Origin: Hyphomicrobiales bacterium
GTDB taxonomy: Bacteria; Pseudomonadota; Alphaproteobacteria; Rhizobiales; Xanthobacteraceae
DNA: 64,000 nt
Direction: 5' to 3'
Assembly: GCA_017305535.1 (NCBI GenBank)
Contig: JAFKKN010000006.1
Span: 248,001 to 312,000, forward strand
The notes beneath the pieces were generated by a model that saw nothing but the letters and a program-made list of their open reading frames with translations, made no database searches and was not told where the DNA came from. Made by a program: the position numbers and the translations under genes. Positions 58,541 to 64,000 of this stretch are shown here, piece after piece (the first letter of the stretch is position 1; each line of letters opens with the position of its first letter).

Positions 58541-59713
58541 ATGTCCAACGCACCGCATTTCGATATCGACGTTCGCGAGTTCTGGAACGATCCCTACCCC
58601 GCGCTGAAACGGATGCGCGCCGAGACGCCGATCGCCTTCATTCCACAACTCGGCTCGACCATCTTCACGCGCCGCGACGATATCTTCGTCTCCGAAAAGC
58701 GGATCGAGGTGTTCTCGTCGCATCAGCCCGCCGGCCTGATGAACGTGCTGATGGGCCACAACATGATGCGCAAGGACGGCGATGCGCACATGTCCGAGCG
58801 CGCCGCGATGTTTCCCGCGGTGTCGCCGCGCACCGTGCGCGACACCTGGCGCGCGCAATTCCAGGCGCATGCCGACCGCATTCTCGACGATCTCGCGCCG
58901 CAAGGCCGCGCCGATCTGTGCAAGGCCTTCGCGCTGCCGCTGTCGGCGGAATGCCTCAAGCACATCACCGGCCTCACCAACATGCGCTATCAGGACATGG
59001 ATGCGTGGTCGCAGGCGATGATCGACGGCATCGCCAACTACACCGGCGACAAGGCGGTGGAGGCGCGCTGCAACGCCGCCACCGCCGGCATCGACGCCGC
59101 CATCGACGACATGATCCCGGTGGTGACCAAGCATCCGAACCAGAGCATCCTCAGCGTGCTAATGGCGGCGGGCATGGCGATGGAGAGCATCCGCGCCAAT
59201 ATCAAGCTGGCGATTTCCGGCGGACAGAACGAGCCGCGCGACGCGATGTCCGGCACCATCTGGGCGCTGCTGACGCATCCCGATCAACTGGCGCTGGTGC
59301 GCGACGGCAAGGCAAAATGGATCGAGGTGTTCGAGGAATATGCGCGCTGGATCGCGCCGATCGGCATGTCGCCGCGTCGCGTCGCCAAGGCGTGGACCTA
59401 CGGCGGCGTCGATTTCGAGCCGGAGGATCGGGTGTTCTTCATGTTCGGTTCGGCCAACCGCGACGAAGCCTGTTTCGACGATCCGGAAACCTTCGACATC
59501 ACCCGCGATACCGCCAAGAGCATCGCCTTCGGCGCCGGCCCGCATTACTGCGCCGGCGCATGGGCGTCACGCGCGATGGTGGCCGAGGTCGCGCTGCCGA
59601 GCATCTTCGCGAGGCTGAAGAACCTGCGGCTCGACGACACCGATCCGGTGCGCATCGGCGGCTGGGCTTTTCGCGGCCTGCTCAATCTGCCGGTGGTGTG
59701 GGACGCGGATTGA
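58541..59713 (+). CDS. cytochrome P450 with atypical I-helix
   Basis: The 390-residue protein has the heme-binding loop FGAGPHYCAGAW (Cys ligand near residue 337) and the K-helix ExxR as EYAR near residue 266. The I-helix, normally AGxxT, reads ISGGQNEPRDAMSG (about residues 222-235), so the conserved acid-alcohol pair is lost; the position of the usual threonine holds no Thr. No ferredoxin or reductase gene is adjacent. The substrate is unknown. The start at 58541 is set by the first family-like residues, and no ribosome binding site is obvious. Confidence 0.9.
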   Translation: MSNAPHFDIDVREFWNDPYPALKRMRAETPIAFIPQLGSTIFTRRDDIFVSEKRIEVFSSHQPAGLMNVLMGHNMMRKDGDAHMSERAAMFPAVSPRTVRDTWRAQFQAHADRILDDLAPQGRADLCKAFALPLSAECLKHITGLTNMRYQDMDAWSQAMIDGIANYTGDKAVEARCNAATAGIDAAIDDMIPVVTKHPNQSILSVLMAAGMAMESIRANIKLAISGGQNEPRDAMSGTIWALLTHPDQLALVRDGKAKWIEVFEEYARWIAPIGMSPRRVAKAWTYGGVDFEPEDRVFFMFGSANRDEACFDDPETFDITRDTAKSIAFGAGPHYCAGAWASRAMVAEVALPSIFARLKNLRLDDTDPVRIGGWAFRGLLNLPVVWDAD

Positions 59714-59748
59714 GCGGGGTTCGAAGCTTTTGGACCGATACGCAACAC

Positions 59749-59876
59749 CGTCATGCCCGGAGATAGCCGCTCGAAGAACGGCGTCGCTACGCTCGCCTAT
59801 GTCCCGGGCATCCACGTCTTCGGCGGCGCGGCTGCTAATAGAACATGGATGGCCGGAATAAATCCGACCATGACGA
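59749..59876. repeat. double-hairpin intergenic repeat, CGTCATGGCCGG family (copy H), with a nested insert
   Basis: The outer parts, CGTCATGCCCGG and ATGGCCGGAATAAATCCGAC, belong to the same family as copies E, G and I. The loop of the first hairpin is enlarged by about 37 bases (AGATAGCCGCTCGAAGAACG and following), itself with short inverted segments. It fills most of the 234-base gap between the P450 gene and the lipoprotein gene. Confidence 0.78.
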
Positions 59877-59947
59877 CCGATATTCAGCGAGCCTCTTGCG
59901 GACTACCATCTCCAGTTGCAGACTGAAGCGGCTGGGGAGTGGCGTTG

Positions 59948-60556
59948 ATGCGTATGGTCGGGGCGTTGGTCGCGGTGACAATATTGGGTGGCTGCATCAC
60001 CCGTGATCCGGCGGTGAGCGTGTCGAACGCCACGCCGTCCGGTAACTGGAAGATCGAGAAGACCGTCGACCGCATCACCGGCGCGCCGCTCCCGAGCGCG
60101 CAACTGATGACGCGGACCAGTTCGAATTCGGCGGTGACGGAAGTGCGACTTGCCGGCCTGCAACTCACCTGCTTCGAAAAGCAGCCGCTGGTGCGGCTGT
60201 CGTTCGAGTTCAAGGTCGGGAGCGAGGCCAATACCAGTCTCGGTTATCGCTTCGACGAAAAGCCCGGACGCGACGATGTGAAATCCCGCATCCTGCCCGG
60301 CTATCAGGTCGTCGTCATCGAGGGTCGCGCGGCGGTCTCCGACTTCATTCGGGACCTGAACGGTTCGCGCGTTCTCTACGTGCGGATTCGTTCGCTCAAC
60401 GCGGGACGCACCACGGCCGAATTCAATCTCGACGGCTCGGCGGCCGCGGTGCAAGCCGCCTTCGCGGGGTGCCCGTTGACGCCAGCGCCCGCCGAAGCCG
60501 GCCGGAAGCGGCAAACCAGCGATGCGGTCAACCATCCCGGCCAGCAGCCGGTCTAA
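59948..60556 (+). CDS. hypothetical lipoprotein
   Basis: The 202-residue protein begins with a short signal peptide ending in a lipobox (VTILGGC, Cys near residue 16), so it is probably lipidated and membrane-attached. The rest is a beta-rich domain with repeated hydrophobic strands (WKIEKTVDRITGAPLPSAQL, VRLSFEFKVGSEANTSLGYRF, SRVLYVRIRSL) and no recognised family. Two later cysteines could pair. GGGGAG lies about nine bases before ATG 59948. A repeat element flanks it on each side. Confidence 0.7.
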   Translation: MRMVGALVAVTILGGCITRDPAVSVSNATPSGNWKIEKTVDRITGAPLPSAQLMTRTSSNSAVTEVRLAGLQLTCFEKQPLVRLSFEFKVGSEANTSLGYRFDEKPGRDDVKSRILPGYQVVVIEGRAAVSDFIRDLNGSRVLYVRIRSLNAGRTTAEFNLDGSAAAVQAAFAGCPLTPAPAEAGRKRQTSDAVNHPGQQPV

Positions 60557-60641
60557 CTGCAATAGCGCCCGACAAACAAAGCACCGCTTCCGAGTGTATC
60601 GGAAACGAGGCCGTCGACGTGTCAGGCACGAACCATGAGAT

Positions 60642-60730
60642 GTCATGGCCGGGCTCGTCCCGGCCATCTACGTCTTCGAATTTGCACAGCTCCTAAAACG
60701 TGGATGCCCGGCACAAGGCCGGGCATGACG
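60642..60730. repeat. double-hairpin intergenic repeat, CGTCATGGCCGG family (copy I)
   Basis: TGTCATGGCCGGG with CCCGGCCATCTACGT, and ACGTGGATGCCCGG with CCGGGCATGACG, form two hairpins that are inverted relative to each other. It lies 25 bases past the bfr stop, on the converging side, and may stop transcription from both directions. Confidence 0.85.
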
Positions 60731-60755
60731 GATCAAAAGGAATCTAGGTGAGCGC

Positions 60756-61235
60756 TTAGTCCTCGAGTCCGCCCATGTGCTTCTGGGCGTAAAGCTGGAC
60801 GCCGAGGCGCTTGACCAGATCGAGCTGGGTTTCGAGGAAGTCGATGTGGTGTTCCTCGTCCTTCATCAGGCCGATGAACAGCTCACGCGACACGTAATCC
60901 TTGACCTTGTCGCAATGCGCCGCCGCTTCTTCATACAACGTGCGCGCGCTGATCTCGGCGGCGAGGTCGCATTCGAGGATTTCCTTGACGTCCTGGCCGA
61001 TCCGAAGCGGATCAAGCACCTGCATGTTGGGGAAGCCTTCAAGGAACAGAATCCGATCGGTGAAACGATCGGCATGGTTCATTTCTTCGATGGATTCCTT
61101 GCGCCACTGCTTGGCGAGGTCCTTCAGGCCCCAGTTGTCGAGCAACCGGTAGTGCAGCCAGTATTGATTGATCGCGGTCAGTTCGCTCCGCAATCCCTTG
61201 TTGAGATAATCGATGACCTTGGCATCACCCTTCAT
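60756..61235 (-). CDS. bfr: bacterioferritin
   Basis: The 159-residue four-helix protein stores iron as a heme-containing 24-mer. Ferroxidase ligands Glu18, Glu51 and His54 are present, and Met52, the axial heme ligand, lies between the last two ([11 protein letters not shown]). The later helices carry [20 protein letters not shown] and [20 protein letters not shown] with the remaining Glu/His ligands. ATG 61235 has AAGGAGC eight bases upstream and is preferred to 61268. An iron control box lies just upstream. Confidence 0.96.
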   Translation of the reverse strand: MKGDAKVIDYLNKGLRSELTAINQYWLHYRLLDNWGLKDLAKQWRKESIEEMNHADRFTDRILFLEGFPNMQVLDPLRIGQDVKEILECDLAAEISARTLYEEAAAHCDKVKDYVSRELFIGLMKDEEHHIDFLETQLDLVKRLGVQLYAQKHMGGLED

Positions 61236-61275
61236 AGTCAAGCTCCTTGCCGCAAACTGCGCTGTCACTCTGTAA

Positions 61276-61292
61276 TTTAGAATGGTTCTAAA
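61276..61292 (-). promoter_or_regulatory. perfect iron control element (Irr box) upstream of bfr
   Basis: TTTAGAATGGTTCTAAA is a perfect 7-3-7 palindrome matching the ICE consensus TTTAGAA-N3-TTCTAAA bound by Irr in rhizobia and Bradyrhizobium. It lies 41 bases upstream of the bfr start codon. Irr represses iron storage genes under low iron (established knowledge); the regulation here is inferred from the motif. Confidence 0.85.
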
Positions 61293-61405
61293 TGATATTT
61301 ATGGCAGGGGCAAGCGCGATGATGCGGCCTGCCCACAGGCATAACATGTCCTGCCATTGCGGAACTGGCGGAACAGCCTTGCAAAATGAAGATTTTTTCG
61401 GGTGA

Positions 61406-61729
61406 TCAGGCGATTACGGCGGCGTGGACATGACTGTCGGCGGCGATCGCGGCCTCGCCCGGATGGGCGGCTTCGTGCGCATGGCTGTGCGGGCAGCCGG
61501 AGCAGCAAGCTGTGCTACAGGCGGCGACGCTCTCCGTCAGAGCCTCGGTTAACGCACCGGTCAGGGCCTCGCTCATGATCTGCTTGATGGTGCGCGCGCA
61601 GCGGCCGCACTCCGCGGAGCAGCCGAGACAGCCGTAGACCTGCTTCGCCGTACGCGGCGTATCCGACGCGGCGGTCACGGCAGCACGAACGTCGTGGTCG
61701 CTGAGGACGTTGCAGGAACAAACAATCAT
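61406..61729 (-). CDS. bfd: bacterioferritin-associated ferredoxin with Cys/His-rich tail
   Basis: The 107-residue protein starts with a BFD-like [2Fe-2S] domain: VCSCNVLSDHDVRAAV and CLGCSAECGRCARTIKQIM, which give the cluster cysteines (two in CSC and two further down in CLGC). Bfd reduces bacterioferritin to release iron. It is about 40 residues longer than the classic 64-residue form. The tail has CSTACCSGCPHSHAHEAAHPG, a metal-binding-like run of Cys and His. It lies 170 bases upstream of bfr on the same strand. Confidence 0.88.
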   Translation of the reverse strand: MIVCSCNVLSDHDVRAAVTAASDTPRTAKQVYGCLGCSAECGRCARTIKQIMSEALTGALTEALTESVAACSTACCSGCPHSHAHEAAHPGEAAIAADSHVHAAVIA

Positions 61730-61850
61730 GACAGGGAAAGCAGCCCGGTGATCGATGCTCCTTGGATATTCATCCAGCCCCGCAGAAGCAAAAGGAAAAG
61801 CGCCAATTTGCAGCTATTCCAAACTACCGGCGCAGATACACGGAAACCAA

Positions 61851-61867
61851 GATGGAATGATTCTAAA
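61851..61867 (-). promoter_or_regulatory. imperfect iron control element upstream of bfd
   Basis: GATGGAATGATTCTAAA retains one perfect half-site (TTCTAAA) of the ICE palindrome; the other half has three mismatches (GATGGAA for TTTAGAA). It lies about 122 bases upstream of the bfd start and suggests that bfd is also under Irr control. It lies also about 215 bases upstream of the rightward gene at 62081. Confidence 0.5.
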
Positions 61868-61998
61868 CGATCGGCCGAACCCGGTTTCCGGACGCGGCGA
61901 CCCATCGCCATGGATCGGCAGCCATGCAACGGCCCGCTGGCCCATGGAATGTGGCTTCGTATCGGGCCATTGATGGCAGGATTCGGCAGGCCCGTTCA

Positions 61999-62010
61999 TT
62001 GAACGTTCAA
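61999..62010. promoter_or_regulatory. 12-bp perfect palindrome TTGAACGTTCAA
   Basis: This palindrome lies 70 bases before the start codon of the Gly-rich gene at 62081, in a 351-base gap that otherwise shows only the iron control element. It could be an operator; no regulator is known to me for this sequence. Confidence 0.3.
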
Positions 62011-62080
62011 ACGAAGTATGAAACCTTCGGATCGACAGATCGCTCTTCCTGTCCAGAGGTTTCGAGAGAAAGGTAAAGCC

Positions 62081-62389
62081 ATGAAGAAAGCACTGATGGC
62101 CGTTGCAACCGCCGCCACGCTCGCCGTTGCGGTTCTGGCAACGCCGCAAACCGCCGAAGCACGCGGCGGCCGCATCGCGGCAGGCGTTGCCGCGGGTGTG
62201 ATCGGCGGAGCCCTGCTCGGCGGTGCGCTGGCCGGACCGGGCTACTACGGTTATGGACCAGGTTATTACGGACCGGGCTACGGTTATTATGGCGGACCGG
62301 CCTATGTCGGAGCGCCCTGCTACTGGCAGCGCCAGCGCTTCTGGGACGGGTACGGCTGGCGTATTCGCCGGGTTCGCGTTTGCGGCTGA
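62081..62389 (+). CDS. small secreted Gly/Tyr-rich protein, paralogue 1
   Basis: The 102-residue protein has a signal peptide (LMAVATAATLAVAVLATPQTAEA, cleavage near residue 27) followed by GGRIAAGVAAGVIGGALLGG, a Gly/Tyr/Pro-rich middle (GYYGYGPGYYGPGYGYYGG) and the closing RQRFWDGYGWRIRRVRVCG with two cysteines. The C-terminal motif and the GGRIAAGVA block recur in the gene at 62669, so they are paralogues. The function is unknown; secretion to the periplasm or surface is likely. AGAAAGG lies about nine bases before the start. Confidence 0.75.
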   Translation: MKKALMAVATAATLAVAVLATPQTAEARGGRIAAGVAAGVIGGALLGGALAGPGYYGYGPGYYGPGYGYYGGPAYVGAPCYWQRQRFWDGYGWRIRRVRVCG

Positions 62390-62442
62390 TGCCGCGTGAA
62401 CGCGCGCCGCGCAAGACACTGTAAAGGTCAGAATATTAAAAT

Positions 62443-62482
62443 CGCTCCGGATGGTGATAAGGCCGCCCGGAGCGTTTGTTTT
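62443..62482 (+). terminator. rho-independent terminator after the first Gly-rich gene
   Basis: CGCTCCGG (62443-62450) pairs with CCGGAGCG (62467-62474) around a 16-base loop that itself can pair (GGTGATAAGGCC), followed by TTTGTTTT. It lies 54 bases past the stop codon. Confidence 0.85.
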
Positions 62483-62668
62483 GGCGTAAATTGGCCACCA
62501 TTGCAGACGACTGAGTCCGCGTGTTGACCTGCGACAGCGATCCGACGGTCCGCACCGGAGACCTAAGAACCTGCACAAGACTCTGAGTTTTAGTTCAACC
62601 GGACCTCGAACCCGTCTCGCAACAAACCAGCGCTTCCCATGGCGCTTCCTTCCAGGAGTTACCTGATC

Positions 62669-62974
62669 ATGAAGAAGACATTCACAGCCCTGCTGGCCGC
62701 GGCCACCGTGGCAGGTGCCATTGCAGCGGCAACGCCTGCCGCTCACGCCGATGGCGGCCGCATCGCGGCCGGCGTCGCCGGCGGCCTGCTCGGCGGCGCG
62801 CTGCTCGGCGCCGCGATCGCCAACTCGCAGCCGGCCTATGCGGCGCCTCCGCCGCCGCCGGCCTACTACGCACCGCCGCCGGCCTATGTGGTCGAACCGG
62901 CGTGCCATTTCGAGCGCGAGCGCTTCTGGGACGGCTATGGCTGGCGCAGCCGCCGCATTCGCGTCTGCGACTAA
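62669..62974 (+). CDS. small secreted protein, paralogue 2
   Basis: The 101-residue protein has a signal peptide (FTALLAAATVAGAIAAATPAAHA, cleavage near residue 27) followed by GGRIAAGVAGGLLGGALLGA, a Pro/Ala/Tyr-rich middle, and the closing RERFWDGYGWRSRRIRVCD. It matches the gene at 62081 in the opening block and the closing RFWDGYGWR.RR.RVC motif and differs only in the middle. GAGTTACC precedes it; an upstream ATG at 62639 is in frame but would put residues ahead of the signal peptide. It is followed by a terminator. Confidence 0.75.
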   Translation: MKKTFTALLAAATVAGAIAAATPAAHADGGRIAAGVAGGLLGGALLGAAIANSQPAYAAPPPPPAYYAPPPAYVVEPACHFERERFWDGYGWRSRRIRVCD

Positions 62975-63003
62975 GCCGACTCGCTTCACGCATCGTGAAA
63001 ATG

Positions 63004-63030
63004 AAAAACCCGGCTGCGGCCGGGTTTTTT
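63004..63030. terminator. bidirectional rho-independent terminator
   Basis: AACCCGGC and GCCGGGTT with flanking A-run and T-run form a hairpin between the second Gly-rich gene (ends 62974) and the converging transglycosylase gene (ends 63050). It works in both directions. Confidence 0.92.
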
Positions 63031-63049
63031 GCGTCTGCGGCTTGTGCTG

Positions 63050-64000
63050 TCAGCGCGTCGTCATCGCCCGCAACACCGCCTCGCTCGGCCAGCAATCAAC
63101 CTTGATACCCGCGGATTTCTGGAACGCGCCAAGCGCGGCACGCGTCAGCATCCCCGCCTTGCCGTCGATCTTGTCGCGATAAAGTCCGAGCTTGGTCAGA
63201 TGCCGCTGCATCGCCTCGACGTCGCGACTGCGCAATTGCGTCGAGGCCGACCATTTGGCCGCGAACGGCAAACCATCGACCATCCGATCGCTGAGATGGC
63301 CGACGAACAGCACATACAGATCCGAGAAATTGTATTCCTTGATGACGAAGTAATTCTTCGTGGTCAGGAACGCCGGACCATAACTGCCCTCCGGCTGCAA
63401 CAGCGAGGCCGGCTGCGCCTGCTCCGCCGCGCTCAGCTTTTCGCCGCGCACCGGCACGAACCCGGCGCGCAACCATTCGCCGATCGGCCGCGTCACCTCG
63501 GGCGTGCCCAGCGTGCAGTCGGCGTTGCGCGGCGCCTGCACCTCGTAGGCCCAGCGCACGCCGCGCTGCCAGCCCTTGTTGACAAGTTGCTGCGCGGCCG
63601 ACGCCAGCGCATCCGGGATCGAGGTCCAGATGTTGACGCGGCCGTCGCCGTCGAAATCGACGCCGTGCTTGTAAAGCTCCGACGGCAGGAACTGCGTCAG
63701 TCCCGTCGCGCCCGCCCATGACGAACGGAAATCCTTGCGCGCCACCACGCCGTCGTTGAGCAGCTTCAGCGCCAGGATGAACTCCTCGCGAAACTGCTCC
63801 TTGCGACGACCGACATAGGCCTGCGTCGCGACCACGCGCAGCGCGTCGTAGGGCAGACGATAGCGGCCGTAGTCGGTCTCGCGGCCCCAGATCGCGAGGA
63901 TCACCGAGCCGGGCACACCGAACCGCTTCTCGATCGCCGCGAGCGTCGCGCGATGCTGCTGCATCAGTTTGCGCCCTTCGGCCGCGAGCCGCGCGATGGT
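63050..64000 (-). CDS. lytic murein transglycosylase (MltB type), C-terminal part (runs off the right edge)
   Basis: The frame is open to the window edge, so the N-terminus and signal peptide are missing; 316 residues are visible. The SLT_2 domain has IEKRFGVPGSVILAIWGRETDYGRY (catalytic Glu in GRETDYG), LPYDALRVVATQAYVGRR and GATGLTQFLPSELYKHGVDFDGDGRVNIW. At the C-terminus a PG_binding_1 domain carries DVEAMQRHLTKLGLYRDKIDGKAGMLTRAALGAFQKSAG. It cuts the glycan strand and forms 1,6-anhydroMurNAc ends. Confidence 0.93.
   Translation of the reverse strand, partial: TIARLAAEGRKLMQQHRATLAAIEKRFGVPGSVILAIWGRETDYGRYRLPYDALRVVATQAYVGRRKEQFREEFILALKLLNDGVVARKDFRSSWAGATGLTQFLPSELYKHGVDFDGDGRVNIWTSIPDALASAAQQLVNKGWQRGVRWAYEVQAPRNADCTLGTPEVTRPIGEWLRAGFVPVRGEKLSAAEQAQPASLLQPEGSYGPAFLTTKNYFVIKEYNFSDLYVLFVGHLSDRMVDGLPFAAKWSASTQLRSRDVEAMQRHLTKLGLYRDKIDGKAGMLTRAALGAFQKSAGIKVDCWPSEAVLRAMTTR

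Overview
The window is GC-rich, densely coded DNA that looks like the chromosome of an alphaproteobacterium of the Bradyrhizobium / Rhodopseudomonas / Nitrobacter / Afipia group. The evidence is the gene content and order (an alphaproteobacterial division and cell-wall cluster running on to ligA), perfect and near-perfect Irr-type iron control boxes at a bacterioferritin locus, and several families of palindromic repeats that I associate with this group. The genus is inference. I see no prophage, insertion sequence, integrase, CRISPR array, tRNA or rRNA.

Layout. 1-16 kb is mixed housekeeping: the N-terminal part of an AsmA protein, an MFS transporter, a D-lactate/glycolate-type FAD dehydrogenase, a thioesterase, a UvrD/PcrA helicase, a two-gene ABC exporter, an L,D-transpeptidase, a membrane protein with a spermidine-synthase-like domain, a phytoene-dehydrogenase-like oxidoreductase and a SnoaL-like secreted protein. 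At 16-19.4 kb are prmA and an aminopeptidase P.

19.5-46.3 kb, read right to left, is the core of the window. It runs rsmH-ftsL-ftsI-murE-murF-mraY-murD-ftsW-murG-murC-(membrane protein)-murB-ddl-ftsQ-ftsA-ftsZ-lpxC-bamD-recN-ligA. These genes make the peptidoglycan precursor UDP-MurNAc-pentapeptide, turn it into lipid II, build the FtsZ/FtsA/FtsQ/FtsL/FtsI/FtsW divisome, and add lipid A commitment (LpxC), outer-membrane assembly (BamD) and DNA repair and ligation. Many junctions overlap or are nearly abutting. A DUF4239-type membrane gene on the opposite strand interrupts the cluster between murB and ddl.

46.9-64 kb is mixed again: an AmpD/AmiD-type amidase, the RNase P RNA, a membrane diguanylate cyclase, a DMT transporter, an extensin-like lipoprotein, a DUF4403 protein, a branched-chain-amino-acid-type binding protein, two PRC-barrel proteins, a small lytic transglycosylase, a split YeeE/YedE pair, a cytochrome P450 with an atypical I-helix, a lipoprotein, the iron-regulated bfr/bfd pair, two paralogous Gly-rich secreted proteins and a 5'-truncated MltB-type transglycosylase.

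The most unusual signals are: a palindromic repeat inserted in frame in the uvrD coding sequence; at least five families of dispersed palindromic repeats, several lying inside the division cluster; the antisense membrane gene in that cluster; a group of DnaA-box-like sites around 15.2-16.0 kb; and a 27-residue membrane peptide gene with a strong ribosome binding site. I did not find a clear new multi-gene system; the findings are individual leads.
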